A DNA stretch of 64,000 bases from Blautia pseudococcoides (GCF_001689125.2 NZ_CP015405.2:4366501-4430500), one strand, 5' to 3'; counted from the first letter of the stretch, positions 1 through 8,734 are shown. Translations and numbers: made by a program. The notes: generated by a model not told the origin, from the letters alone.

Positions 1-1203
1 AGCGTAGTTACCACAGGAGAGCATCCGGTGGAGGTTACGGTTTATGATGAGGACGGCAGAGAAGTGGCAGTTTCCCAGGGAAAAGAGGGAATCCTCCACA
101 TTGAAAATGCACATCTGTGGCAGGTGAGAAACGCTTATCTCTATACCTTTACGGTGCGCATCAAGGACGAAGAGGAAGTGCTGGATGAATATAGTGAGGA
201 GATTGGCGTCCGCACTGTGGAGGTAAAGGGAAAAGACATCCTGATCAACGGTTCTCCTGTTTATCTGAAAGGTTTCGGAAAACACGAGGATAGTGATATT
301 GTGGGCCGCGGGTTTCACATTGGGGTTATGAAGAGAGATTTTGAATGTATGAAATGGATCGGAGCTAACTCCTTCCGTACCTCCCATTATCCATACAGTG
401 ACGAGATTTACCAGATGGCGGACCGTGAAGGCTTCCTGGTCATTGATGAGGTTCCGGCTGTGGGACTTTTTGAGAGTCTGATGAACTTCATGGAGGCATC
501 TACTGGGAAGAAGACGGCATTTTTTGCAAAAGACACCATCCCTGAATTGCTGGAAAATCATCTGCGTGCAGTGGAGGAGATGATAACCAGAGACAAGAAC
601 CATGCCTGCGTCATTGCCTGGTCCCTGTTAAACGAGCCTGAGACCACAGATGAGGCCGCAGTACCATATTTTGAGAAAGTGTTTGCGCGGGCTCATGAGC
701 TGGATGTGCAGAAGCGCCCCAGAACATTTGCGCTGATCATGAATTCCCTGCCGGATACCTGCAAATGCTATCATCTGGCAGATGTGATCAGTATGAACCG
801 TTACTATGGCTGGTATCTTATGGGCGGGTACGAGATGTGTGACGCAGAGGCGGCTTTTAGGGCAGAGATGGACAAGTGGGCCGGCAAGGACCTGGACAGA
901 CCGTTTATCTTCACCGAATATGGAGCTGACACGTATGCCGCGGAGCACAAACTGCCTTCTGTTATGTGGAGCCAGGAATACCAGAAAGAATATCTGGAAA
1001 TGTGCCACAGAGTCTTTGACTCCTATGATTTCATCAAAGGTGAGCAGGTTTGGAATTTTGCAGATTTCCAGACCACAGAGGGGATCATGCGTGTAAACGG
1101 CAACAAAAAAGGAATCTTCACCAGACAGAGACAGCCAAAAGATGCAGCCTTCTACTTTAAGGAGCGCTGGGAAAGCCTGCCGCTGAACCATAAAAGTAAG
1201 TAA
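1..1203 (+). CDS. uidA: Beta-glucuronidase, GH2 family (5' end outside window)
   Basis: This is the C-terminal 400 residues of a GH2 enzyme that hydrolyses beta-D-glucuronides to glucuronate plus aglycone, probably in the cytoplasm. The frame is open from base 1, so the start lies upstream. Seen: the acid/base Glu in WSLLNEPE (codon 634-636), the nucleophile Glu in FTEYGAD (codon 916-918), and the N-x-K signature that marks glucuronidases among GH2 enzymes (NKK; Asn codon 1102-1104, Lys codon 1108-1110). Between VGL and HLR lies a 30-residue loop, as long as the Loop 1 of E. coli GUS recalled from memory. The downstream symporter and divergent ROK repressor fit a glucuronide-utilisation module. 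Little doubt about the family; exact substrates are unknown. Confidence 0.93.
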   Translation, partial: SVVTTGEHPVEVTVYDEDGREVAVSQGKEGILHIENAHLWQVRNAYLYTFTVRIKDEEEVLDEYSEEIGVRTVEVKGKDILINGSPVYLKGFGKHEDSDIVGRGFHIGVMKRDFECMKWIGANSFRTSHYPYSDEIYQMADREGFLVIDEVPAVGLFESLMNFMEASTGKKTAFFAKDTIPELLENHLRAVEEMITRDKNHACVIAWSLLNEPETTDEAAVPYFEKVFARAHELDVQKRPRTFALIMNSLPDTCKCYHLADVISMNRYYGWYLMGGYEMCDAEAAFRAEMDKWAGKDLDRPFIFTEYGADTYAAEHKLPSVMWSQEYQKEYLEMCHRVFDSYDFIKGEQVWNFADFQTTEGIMRVNGNKKGIFTRQRQPKDAAFYFKERWESLPLNHKSK

Positions 1204-1225
1204 GCATACAGCCCGCACTAAGCAG

Positions 1226-1290
1226 AGATCCGATTGCCGTAGGTGTTTCGGCGGGATTTCTGCCTGTAACTGCAGGCGGGGGACAGTTGC
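1226..1290 (+). repeat. Two-hairpin interspersed repeat, copy E
   Basis: Between the glucuronidase and symporter genes. It shares the layout of the copies near 8.3, 8.6, 13.1 and 31.6 kb: AGATCC-N-AT-N-GCC, a short GCC/GGY hairpin, GGATTTYTGCC, then a stem GTAACTG (1266-1272) pairing with CAGTTGC (1284-1290) around an 11-nt loop. Confidence 0.6.
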
Positions 1291-1322
1291 CTGAGGATAA
1301 GAAAAAAAACAGGGAGATTACC

Positions 1323-2726
1323 ATGAACGAGAAAAATAATGCAAGGCCATTTGGGATACGGGATAAAATCGGCTATATGTTCGGTGACTTTGGAAATGAT
1401 TTTACCTTTATATTTGCCAGCTCCTTCCTAATGGTATTTTATACAAAGGTACTTGGGATCAGCGGTGCTATGGTAGGAACGCTGTTTCTGCTGGCCAGGG
1501 TAGTGGATGCCTTTACGGATATCACCATGGGGCGTATTGTGGACTCTGTGAAGCCGTCCAGAGACGGAAGGTTCCGCTGCTGGCTGAGAAGAATGTGCGG
1601 TCCGGTTGCCATTGCCAGCTTTTTAATGTACCAGGGCGGCATGGCAGGAGCGCCTATGACACTGAAGATTGTTTATATGTATGTGACATACCTGTTGTGG
1701 GGCAGTGTGTTTTATACATCTATCAATATCCCTTACGGTTCTATGGCATCAGCTATTACGGAGAAGCCGGATGAGAGGACTGCCCTCTCCACATTCCGTA
1801 CTGTGGGAGCCACACTGGCCGGTCTGGTTATCGGAACGGTGACACCGCTTCTGATCTACGTGAAGGATGCGGACGGCAATCAGGTTATCAGGAGTACCTC
1901 TATTTTCACTATCATTGCCGGTGTGTTCGCGGTATGCGCAATCCTTTGCTACATCATTTGCTATAAGCTTACTACAGAGCGTGTAAAAGTGGAGCCGGAT
2001 CCGAATGCTAAAAAGGTAACATTGGGACAGACCTTTGCAGCTATTTTCAAGAGCCGTGCACTGTTGGGGATCATTGGGGCAGCTATTTTCCTTCTGCTGA
2101 GCCAGCTTCTCATACAAGCCATGAACAATTATCTGTACACAGAATATTTTGGATCTGCAGGCGCGATCTCCATTGTGACCATAGTGAACACAGCCCTTAT
2201 GCTGCTGGTGGTTGCACCACTCAGTGTGCCCATCAGCCGCAGATTCGGGAAAAAAGAAGCATCCACGGCAGGAGTGCTTCTGGCAGGAGTTATCTTCCTT
2301 GTCCTGTATTTTATGCATGTGCAGAACGTTGTGGTTTACATTGTACTTGCCAATGTGGGTATGCTGGGACTTGGATTCTTCAATACCGTAATTTGGGCTA
2401 ATATCACAGACGTTATAGACGACCAGGAGGTAAAGACAGGTCAGAGGGAAGACGGTACCGTTTACGCAGTATATTCCTTTGCAAGAAAACTGGGCCAGGC
2501 ACTGGCCGGAGGCGCAGGAGGCTGGGCACTGTCCATTATCGGGTACGACCAGCTTGCAAAGGTACAGACAGCGTCCGTGATCAACGGCCTGTACACAACC
2601 TCCACACTGATACCTGCCATCTGCTTTTTCGTTGTGGCTCTGTTCTTATGGTTTGTGTATCCGCTGAGTAAGAAAAAGGTGGAAGCCAATGTGGAAGAAT
2701 TGAAGAGCAGACGTGAGAACGCCTAA
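1323..2726 (+). CDS. GPH-family sugar:cation symporter (glucuronide transporter-like)
   Basis: A 467-residue membrane protein of the glycoside-pentoside-hexuronide (MelB/UidB) family in the major facilitator superfamily. Twelve hydrophobic segments are plausible. The N-terminal GYMFGDFGNDFTF stretch and the VDAFTDITMGRIVDS loop match the family's conserved first and second segments. The start at 1323 follows AGGGAG by 6 nt; an upstream in-frame TTG at 1287 has no ribosome site. It lies 119 bp after the beta-glucuronidase and is followed by a strong terminator, so the two probably form one transcript. Uptake of glucuronides or glucuronic acid is inferred from context, not from the sequence itself. 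Confidence 0.88.
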   Translation: MNEKNNARPFGIRDKIGYMFGDFGNDFTFIFASSFLMVFYTKVLGISGAMVGTLFLLARVVDAFTDITMGRIVDSVKPSRDGRFRCWLRRMCGPVAIASFLMYQGGMAGAPMTLKIVYMYVTYLLWGSVFYTSINIPYGSMASAITEKPDERTALSTFRTVGATLAGLVIGTVTPLLIYVKDADGNQVIRSTSIFTIIAGVFAVCAILCYIICYKLTTERVKVEPDPNAKKVTLGQTFAAIFKSRALLGIIGAAIFLLLSQLLIQAMNNYLYTEYFGSAGAISIVTIVNTALMLLVVAPLSVPISRRFGKKEASTAGVLLAGVIFLVLYFMHVQNVVVYIVLANVGMLGLGFFNTVIWANITDVIDDQEVKTGQREDGTVYAVYSFARKLGQALAGGAGGWALSIIGYDQLAKVQTASVINGLYTTSTLIPAICFFVVALFLWFVYPLSKKKVEANVEELKSRRENA

Positions 2727-2744
2727 ATAAATTTTTCCAAAACA

Positions 2745-2790
2745 AAAGCCATCGCCCGGACATATCCAAACCGGGCGATGGCTTTTTCTA
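2745..2790 (+). terminator. Intrinsic terminator after glucuronide genes
   Basis: A 15-bp stem (2745-2759 with 2771-2785, containing GCCATCGCCCGG) with an 11-nt loop is followed by a T-run. Confidence 0.92.
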
Positions 2791-2968
2791 TAAATATTAA
2801 AGGAAGGAGAGCCGGTCTTACGACCGACATATGAAAAAGAAAATATAAAAATAATGTTTGATTTAAATTATTTTTATGATATAAGTATATTCCCTAAATA
2901 TGTGCAAATCATGTTTAACTTGTGAAGAATTCATGAACGAAAACCGAATCTTTTATGAATGTAAAAAA

Positions 2969-4135
2969 TTATCGTAAATTGTCACTAAATGGAACCCGTA
3001 TTTTCAAATGTTTGATATCCAGAAAACGTTCCGCACACAGCCGTATCCCACCCATAAGCCCTGATGTATCCTGCAGTCTGGAGGGGATAATGCGGCAGTC
3101 CCGGTTTTGATGGGAGGCCAGGTATGCCACGATCCGCTGATTAATATCAGGAATATAGTTGGAAAAAGAACTGTTGAGCACGATCAGGTCAATATTGAAG
3201 GTATTGATGATATTATTAATGCCGATAGACATATATTTTACAAACAGATCCATCATCTCCAGCGCATCTGTTTTCCGATCCTGATATGCCCTGAGAAAGC
3301 TGTCAATGGTAACGGTGTTCTGATGGGTGCGCGCAGCATATTCTTTCAGAATAGCCCTCTCCGAAGTATACAGCTCAAAACAGCCGTTATTGCCGCAGGG
3401 ACAGGGTTTGCCGTCGGGGAACAGGATGGTGTGGCCGAACTCTCCGGCGTAGCCGTCACGGCCTTTATAGAGCTGCTCATCAATAAGGATACCCATACCG
3501 ACTCCATCGTGTATGTTCAGATGGATCATATTTTTATAATTATAATGAAATGCGGACTCACCCAGCACGGACAGATTGGATTCATTTTCCACATGTACCG
3601 GTATGCCAAACTCCCCGGCCAGGATTTTTCCCAGGTAAGGTTCTGGAAGAGGGTAGTAGGGGGTAAAAATGATCTCATTGTCCCGCACAACACCGTAAAT
3701 ACCGATGGATACTCCCACAATCCCATAAGGAGCATCCTTGCACCGGGGAATGGCTTCTTTCATAATACCGCGGAGCAGCTCCAGCAGACTGTCCTCCTCC
3801 CGGAAGGGATATTCCTTCAAATGGCAGTCTTCACCCTTTAAGTCAGCGGTCAGTGTGATGATCTGACGGGGATGGACATCTATGGAAAAGACATAACCGC
3901 ATTTTTTCCGGAACTCCAAAAGGATGGGCTTCCTGCCCAGGGCGGTCTGGGCGCTGCCTATCTCTGCCACCAGATTCTGGTCCATCAGCTCCTGCACAAT
4001 GTTGGATATGGTTGCCTTTGTCAGATGCAGCTCCTTAGCCAGAGCAGCACGGGAGATAGGCGGATTGTTTACAATATATTCCAGGACCTGCCGCCTGTTG
4101 TTGTCTCTTATCATTTCTTGGTTTGCGATCGCCAT
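2969..4135 (-). CDS. ROK-family transcriptional repressor (NagC/XylR type)
   Basis: A 388-residue regulator. Residues 15-60 form a winged HTH (ISRAALAKELHLTKATISNIVQEL). Residues 80 onward are the ROK sugar-kinase-like domain, with GEFGH (231-235) and the zinc motif C-P-C-G-N-N-G-C (C245, C247, C252). ROK repressors release DNA on binding a sugar or sugar phosphate. It is encoded convergently to the glucuronidase-symporter pair, whose promoter lies outside the window. A glucuronide or hexuronate effector is inferred from this proximity only. A palindrome overlaps its own promoter (4163-4179), suggesting autoregulation. Confidence 0.88.
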   Translation of the reverse strand: MAIANQEMIRDNNRRQVLEYIVNNPPISRAALAKELHLTKATISNIVQELMDQNLVAEIGSAQTALGRKPILLEFRKKCGYVFSIDVHPRQIITLTADLKGEDCHLKEYPFREEDSLLELLRGIMKEAIPRCKDAPYGIVGVSIGIYGVVRDNEIIFTPYYPLPEPYLGKILAGEFGIPVHVENESNLSVLGESAFHYNYKNMIHLNIHDGVGMGILIDEQLYKGRDGYAGEFGHTILFPDGKPCPCGNNGCFELYTSERAILKEYAARTHQNTVTIDSFLRAYQDRKTDALEMMDLFVKYMSIGINNIINTFNIDLIVLNSSFSNYIPDINQRIVAYLASHQNRDCRIIPSRLQDTSGLMGGIRLCAERFLDIKHLKIRVPFSDNLR

Positions 4136-4162
4136 AAATAATCCTCCGTAATGCAGAATGTA

Positions 4163-4207
4163 ATTACTGTTATAGTAATCATACCACTTCTTCTATACTT
4201 GGGGCAA
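4163..4207 (-). promoter_or_regulatory. ROK gene promoter with palindromic operator
   Basis: Reading the minus strand: -35 TTGCCC (4207-4202), 18-nt spacer, -10 TATGAT (4183-4178). The dyad ATTACT-N5-AGTAAT (4163-4168 / 4174-4179) overlaps the -10 and the likely start site, where a repressor would block transcription. Confidence 0.5.
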
Positions 4208-4440
4208 GTAATTTGTTTACCCACTATACAAATTAAAGCTATATTCCAATGTGCACCACACAGCATCCCCTTGGGGAAAATACCTAATTGGACGGCGGGC
4301 AGTGAACCGCAGCCTTAGGAAAATCCTAGGAAAATTTTAAGAGAAACTTTAGATGCAGGATTTGACGATTTATGCTATTCTTATAGCAGGCAGGGACATC
4401 CTGCGTGTTACAAGGGGGATATAAGAAAGGAGTTATGATC
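4208..4440. other. Intergenic stretch without gene
   Basis: Spacer between the divergent ROK and DUF1002 genes. It holds a small hairpin (CCTTAGG/CCTAGG near 4313-4331) and the ribosome site for the next gene. No convincing ORF or clear sigma-A promoter was seen; TTGACG at 4362 has no well-spaced -10. Confidence 0.4.
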
Positions 4441-5328
4441 ATGATGAAAAGAGGACTTGCATTTCTGGTGGGGGGAATCATGCTGCTGGCGTCACCTGTC
4501 AGTGTACTGGCAGACCGTGAGGACGCCAAACTGGAAAAACCATATGTATCGTTAGGCGCGGATCTGAATGCACAGGAGCGTGCCACTGTGCTGGAGCTTT
4601 TGGGGGTGACGGAGGATGACCTGAAAAATTATACGACCGCCACCATCACCAACCAGGATGAGCATGACTATCTGGACGCTTATCTGGACAAAAGTGTGAT
4701 TGGATCAAGGGCACTTTCCTCCGTATTGGTTGAAGGCAAGACGGACGGAAACGGGATCAAAGTAACAACCCACAACATTTCCTACTGCACCACGGGCATG
4801 TACCAGAATGCTCTGGTAACTGCCGGAATCAAGGATGCAGATATTGTGGTAGCAGGACCCTTCAAGATTTCCGGAACAGCCGCTTTGGTAGGTGCCATCA
4901 AATCCTACGAGAACATGACCGGGGAGAAGGTAGAACAGGAAAATGCGGATACAGCCACAAATGAGCTGGTCATCACGGGAAAGCTTGCAGAAAATATGGG
5001 TGACAGTGAAAAGGCAGAGCAGCTTGTAGGCGCAGTAAAGGAAAAAGTAGTGGAAGCCCGGAATCTGTCAGAGGATGAAATCGGTGATGTGGTGGACCAG
5101 GCTGCAAACGAGATGGAGATCAAACTTTCTGATGAGGACAGACAGGCTATCGTAGATTTGATGGAGAAGATCAAAGGTCTGGATCTGGATGTGGACAGTC
5201 TGAAAGAGCAGGCTAAGGACTTGTACGGCAAGATTGAGGACCTGGGACTGAAGCTGGATATCAACCAGGAAAAGGTACAGGGATTCTTTGATAAGATCAT
5301 TCAATTCTTTAAGGATCTGTTCAGCTAA
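4441..5328 (+). CDS. DUF1002 secreted protein (YpuA-like)
   Basis: A 295-residue exported protein of the DUF1002 family; its function is unknown. The N-terminus (MMKRGLAFLVGGIMLLASPVSVLA) is a classical signal peptide with a VLA cleavage site. The conserved middle contains YCTTGMYQNALVTAGIKDADIVVAGPFKISGTAAL-type residues, and the C-terminal third is charged and helical. The start at 4441 sits 8 nt after AAAGGAG; ATG 4435 is too close to the site and the upstream GTG 4405 lacks one. It appears monocistronic, with a terminator following. Confidence 0.82.
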   Translation: MMKRGLAFLVGGIMLLASPVSVLADREDAKLEKPYVSLGADLNAQERATVLELLGVTEDDLKNYTTATITNQDEHDYLDAYLDKSVIGSRALSSVLVEGKTDGNGIKVTTHNISYCTTGMYQNALVTAGIKDADIVVAGPFKISGTAALVGAIKSYENMTGEKVEQENADTATNELVITGKLAENMGDSEKAEQLVGAVKEKVVEARNLSEDEIGDVVDQAANEMEIKLSDEDRQAIVDLMEKIKGLDLDVDSLKEQAKDLYGKIEDLGLKLDINQEKVQGFFDKIIQFFKDLFS

Positions 5329-5376
5329 GAGAACATGGAGGCCTGCTGCTGGCCATCCGTATAACCACAATAGATA

Positions 5377-5424
5377 AAGGCCCCGGACATACAGATCACT
5401 CTGTGGTTCGGGGCCTCTTTTTCA
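5377..5424 (+). terminator. Intrinsic terminator after DUF1002 gene
   Basis: The stem AGGCCCCGgac / gttCGGGGCCT (about 5378-5388 with 5406-5416) is followed by CTTTTT. It may also stop transcription arriving from the convergent alarmone synthetase gene. Confidence 0.85.
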
Positions 5425-5468
5425 TACCTGTTTAACAGCCGCAGCTCTGTGTAAGCCGGCCGGGACGT

Positions 5469-6122
5469 CTATTCGTTTTCATAACCGGTGCTGCATTTCT
5501 GAATTGCCTCGTTCAGGGAAAGCATGCGTCGGTCAAGCTGAGATGCTATTTTAGCACATTCCTGTAATTCACTGCTTATATAATCCGGGGCATTTCCTTC
5601 AAATTTATAATAAATCTTGTGCTCCAGGCTTGCCCAGAAATCCTGGGCGATAGTGCGGATCTGTATTTCCACCTTGGTCTCCACTACACCGTCTGACAGG
5701 AAGATGGGGACGGTTACAATCATATGATAACTCTGATAACCGCTTTCCTTGGGATTCTTTATGTAGTCCTTCAGGGAAAGTATCTTCAGATCAGTCTGCT
5801 TTGCGATCATGTCTGCTATGCGGTAAATATCTGAAGTGAAAGAACAAATGATCCGGATACCTGCAATATCGTTTACATACTTGACCATGTTTTCAATATT
5901 GGAATCATATCCGTTTTTCCTCAGTTTCTTTACAATACTCTCAGGCGTTTTGATCCTGGATTTTACATGTTCAATCGGATTATAACGGTGGATGTGCTGA
6001 AATTCTTCATTCAGAATATCAATCTTGGTCCCCACTTCCTTCAGTGCGGCATTGTACAGGAACATCAGAGTTTCCCAGCTGTTTACGTCCTCGTAATTGG
6101 TAATATGAAGGGCGCTGCTCAT
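5469..6122 (-). CDS. Small alarmone synthetase (RelQ/YjbM-type GTP pyrophosphokinase)
   Basis: A 217-residue synthetase-only RelA/SpoT protein that transfers pyrophosphate from ATP to GTP/GDP to make (p)ppGpp. The synthetase domain is seen with RIKTPESIVKKL, DIAGIRIIC, GYQSYHMIV and the EIQIRTIAQDFWASLEHK stretch. There is no HD hydrolase and no TGS or ACT domain, as expected for the small class of about 210-250 residues. The ATG at 6122 lies 10 nt after AGAGGA; an in-frame GTG at 6131 is only 2 nt from the site and is less likely. It is transcribed alone from the promoter at 6207-6235. Confidence 0.9.
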   Translation of the reverse strand: MSSALHITNYEDVNSWETLMFLYNAALKEVGTKIDILNEEFQHIHRYNPIEHVKSRIKTPESIVKKLRKNGYDSNIENMVKYVNDIAGIRIICSFTSDIYRIADMIAKQTDLKILSLKDYIKNPKESGYQSYHMIVTVPIFLSDGVVETKVEIQIRTIAQDFWASLEHKIYYKFEGNAPDYISSELQECAKIASQLDRRMLSLNEAIQKCSTGYENE

Positions 6123-6206
6123 TCTTTTCACATCCTCTTTCGCGATTCACGGCAGTGTATTTACAGGTGCTTTTCACTGCCGGCGGGAACATTCCCACTT
6201 TTATCA

Positions 6207-6235
6207 AGTATATCACAAAAGCGTCAGATTGTCAC
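6207..6235 (-). promoter_or_regulatory. Promoter of the small alarmone synthetase gene
   Basis: On the minus strand: -35 GTGACA (6235-6230), 17-nt spacer, -10 TATACT (6212-6207). Confidence 0.5.
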
Positions 6236-6280
6236 AATTTTGACGATTGTTAATGAAAATTTTATAGGTCTGTCAATATT

Positions 6281-7339
6281 TTACACTTCCAGTTTCATAT
6301 CTCCGGCTTTGATCCAGTTCAGCTTCCGCATACAGTTGCAGAAGAACAGAGACAAAAGTCCGGGAAGCAGGAAATGGAGCAGTACGATTTTTACCATTAC
6401 GAGCACAGCACCCTCTGCGGGAACCATGGTCTGCCAGGTCATGATCTGGCCTACAAGACCTGCGGTACCCATACCGGAACCGGTGGCGTTGTTGGTCATT
6501 TTAAATAACATGGTACCGATAGGGCCCAGAATTGCGCTGGATAAAATAACCGGCAGCCAGATGATCGGTTTTCTTACGATGTTGGGTACCTGGAGCATGG
6601 AAGTACCGATTCCCTGGGCTAAAAGGCCGGAGATCCCGTTTTCCTTAAAGCTTGCCACAGCAAACCCTATCATGTTGCAGCAGCATCCAACTGTAGCTGC
6701 ACCGGCTGCCAGGCCGGACAAGTTCAAAATCACACCCAGGGCTGCGGAGCTTATGGGGAGCGTCAGTATCATTCCCATAAGGACTGATACAATAATGCCC
6801 ATGAGAAGTGGCTGCTGCTCGGTTCCCCAGTTGATCAGGGAGCCTAACTGCGTCATCATGCGGCTGATCGGCGGTCCCACCAGAATGCCCACAGCGGAGC
6901 CGGAGAGGATGCCTGCCAGAGGTGCCAGGATAATATCCAGACGGGTCCTTCCGGCAACCAGGCGTGCCAGTTCAATGGCTGCATAGGCGGCAACAAAGGC
7001 ACCCAGAGGTTCCCCGGGACCGGACAGGATCACAGCGCCATCCTCAGCAAATACGGCACCTGCGGTGATCTTGCCTGCAAAACCGCCCACCATGCCTGCG
7101 GTGGCAGCAGAGAGAACCACCAGGGGCGCCTCTTTAAATCTGCATGCCACACCCACACCGATGCCGGCACTTGTCATGGCTGCAGCCATTTTGCCAAACT
7201 GGTACAGCAGGGTTCCCATGTTTCCGCCAATGAGATTTCCAATCTGCTGGATGATGGTGCCGATGATCAGGGTGGCAAAAAGACCGGAAGCCATGCCGCT
7301 TAAACCGTCCACAAAAATGCGGTTCAGTAATTTTTTCAA
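6281..7339 (-). CDS. PfoR/PTS-IIC-like multi-pass membrane protein
   Basis: A 352-residue, Gly/Ala-rich membrane protein of the PTS_EIIC_2 family (COG3641), once called putative toxin regulator PfoR. Eight or more hydrophobic segments are visible. Repeated GxxxGGxxG stretches and a LAQGIGTSMLQVPNI segment resemble PTS IIC pores. No EIIA or EIIB partner lies nearby, so phosphotransfer transport is unproven. It lies 17 bp downstream of the S1-domain gene on the same strand and probably shares its transcript. The pairing of an RNA-binding protein with a membrane protein is unexplained. Confidence 0.78.
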   Translation of the reverse strand: MKKLLNRIFVDGLSGMASGLFATLIIGTIIQQIGNLIGGNMGTLLYQFGKMAAAMTSAGIGVGVACRFKEAPLVVLSAATAGMVGGFAGKITAGAVFAEDGAVILSGPGEPLGAFVAAYAAIELARLVAGRTRLDIILAPLAGILSGSAVGILVGPPISRMMTQLGSLINWGTEQQPLLMGIIVSVLMGMILTLPISSAALGVILNLSGLAAGAATVGCCCNMIGFAVASFKENGISGLLAQGIGTSMLQVPNIVRKPIIWLPVILSSAILGPIGTMLFKMTNNATGSGMGTAGLVGQIMTWQTMVPAEGAVLVMVKIVLLHFLLPGLLSLFFCNCMRKLNWIKAGDMKLEV

Positions 7340-7356
7340 TGTTCTGTACTCCTGTC

Positions 7357-8061
7357 TTAATCCAGTTTGATATTTTTAAACAGGGAGCCAAGTGTTGTTG
7401 TCAGCTCTTCGCTTTTGGGAATCTCGATATCTTCAAACGTATCCTTTTCCTCCGGAACTTCCTGGAGTGCTTTCATGCTGAGGCTGATTTTACCGTCTTC
7501 ATTCTTGATCACCTTTACAGTTACTTTGTCGCCTACGGATAATACGGCTTTTGGAGATTTGATCCTTTTCTGGCTGATCTGGGATACATGGACCAGGCCG
7601 GAAATACCGTCACCCAGGTCTACGAAAGCACCGTAGTTCTGCAGGGTCTCAACCGTGCCGTCCAGGACTGCGCCCACTTTGATCTCAGCGGTCTTCTCAC
7701 GTTTTTCAGCGTCTCTTTTCTCTCTCAGGACTTCCCTTGCAGAGAGTACCAGGTTGTTATCCTCCTCGCTTACATCAAAGACACGGACTGTCAGAGTCTT
7801 TTTCAGGAACTCCTCCGGGTCTTCCACGTACTGCAGGGACAGTTTGGATACGGGGATGAAAGCGCGGATGCCTTCCACATAAGCGATGGCGCCGCCTTTT
7901 ACAATGCCTTCGATGGTTACGTCAAATTCGGTCTTGTCCTCTTTCATTTTCTCCAGCTTTTCCCAGATGTCCATATCTGCATCTCTGAAGCTCTTAAAAG
8001 AAGCGTCGATCTCTTTTGCGAAGTCGTCCATAGTTTCCTGGTTTTTCATTTCTTCTGCCAT
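7357..8061 (-). CDS. S1-domain RNA-binding protein (ribosomal protein S1-like)
   Basis: A 234-residue cytoplasmic protein with two S1 OB-fold domains: a degenerate one at about 45-115 (FDVTIEGIVKGGAIAYVEGIRAFIPVSKL) and a canonical one at about 135-205 (GAVLDGTVETLQNYGAFVDLGDGISGLVHVSQIS). Full bacterial S1 has four to six such domains, so this is a short Firmicutes-type homologue, probably acting on mRNA or ribosomes. AGGAGGG lies 7 nt before the ATG. It is first gene of a likely operon with the PfoR-like gene. Confidence 0.85.
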   Translation of the reverse strand: MAEEMKNQETMDDFAKEIDASFKSFRDADMDIWEKLEKMKEDKTEFDVTIEGIVKGGAIAYVEGIRAFIPVSKLSLQYVEDPEEFLKKTLTVRVFDVSEEDNNLVLSAREVLREKRDAEKREKTAEIKVGAVLDGTVETLQNYGAFVDLGDGISGLVHVSQISQKRIKSPKAVLSVGDKVTVKVIKNEDGKISLSMKALQEVPEEKDTFEDIEIPKSEELTTTLGSLFKNIKLD

Positions 8062-8104
8062 GATTTTTCCCTCCTGTGTCGGTTAGCAAATTCTTTTGCC
8101 TTCG

Positions 8105-8134
8105 ATTATATCACAGAAAGGGGAAGGGCCGCAA
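8105..8134 (-). promoter_or_regulatory. Promoter of the S1-domain gene
   Basis: On the minus strand: TTGCGG (8134-8129), 18-nt spacer, TATAAT (8110-8105). Confidence 0.55.
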
Positions 8135-8329
8135 TGTTTGTGTGCAGAAAATAGGGGAGAAAAGGGGGACGGAGAGGTGGACGGAGAGGCAGTTCTCACC
8201 CCCGGCCCTCTCCCATACCTCTCCTGGTTTTCTCTGCCCACCACAGGATGAAAAAAAGATAAAAGAAAAAATAGGGTGGGGAGTGGGAGGTAAATTGATA
8301 TTCTTTTAAAAGTATGTTAGGATGTAATT

Positions 8330-8452
8330 ATTCAGCGGGGCTGCGTATTTATTGTGGCAGCTAGCTGTGAGGGCGTATTCTGCGGAAAAGTAAGAAGTAC
8401 GTTGCCAAGGCTGTATGGATTTTTTGTATCTGTTAGGATACGGAATAGTTGT
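8330..8452 (+). repeat. Two-hairpin interspersed repeat, copy A (degenerate)
   Basis: It opens with ATTCAGCGGGGCTGCGTATTTA, matching the copy at 13111 at most positions. A TGCC/GGCT hairpin, GTATGGATTTTTT and a decayed terminal stem ending AATAGTT follow. It lies in the 673-bp gene-free gap before the pyrophosphatase gene. The rest of that gap (8135-8329) is purine-rich and shows nothing recognisable. Confidence 0.55.
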
Positions 8453-8644
8453 GCTAGTATAAAAATACAGTGTTTCTTGAAATTGGGAAGGCTGAATAGT
8501 TGTGGGAAGATTTGTAGAAAATAATGTAACGGTTCCGTAGATTGGGGCATTGGCTGCGCTGGTCTTAGGAAAGTATTTTGCAGATGGGCGGGAATTTCGG
8601 GGACTGGAGTATGTGGGGATGGGGTTTCAGGTATGCTCCGGGAC

Positions 8645-8693
8645 GAAGGTGTATGGATTTTTGCCGGTAACTGTGAAGGTACGGAACAGTTAT
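8645..8693 (+). repeat. Two-hairpin interspersed repeat, copy C (3' part)
   Basis: GTATGGATTTTTGCC is followed by the stem GTAACTGT (8667-8674) pairing with ACAGTTAT (8686-8693) around an 11-nt loop. Stem and loop lengths equal those of the 13.1-kb copy. It ends 41 bp before the pyrophosphatase start codon. Confidence 0.6.
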
Positions 8694-8734
8694 GAAGTGA
8701 TGATTATATAGAAGTAAGGGAAAGGAAACGGAGA

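Noticed and set aside
3107..3841. A 244-residue plus-strand open frame
   Set aside because: It is antisense to the ROK repressor, whose HTH and zinc motif are unambiguous.
5967..6986. A 339-residue plus-strand open frame
   Set aside because: It runs opposite both the alarmone synthetase and the PfoR-like gene, crosses their promoter gap and has no ribosome site or family pattern.
8135..8329. A 77-residue open frame near 8076-8309
   Set aside because: Low-complexity translation running antisense through the S1-gene promoter, with no ribosome site or family resemblance.
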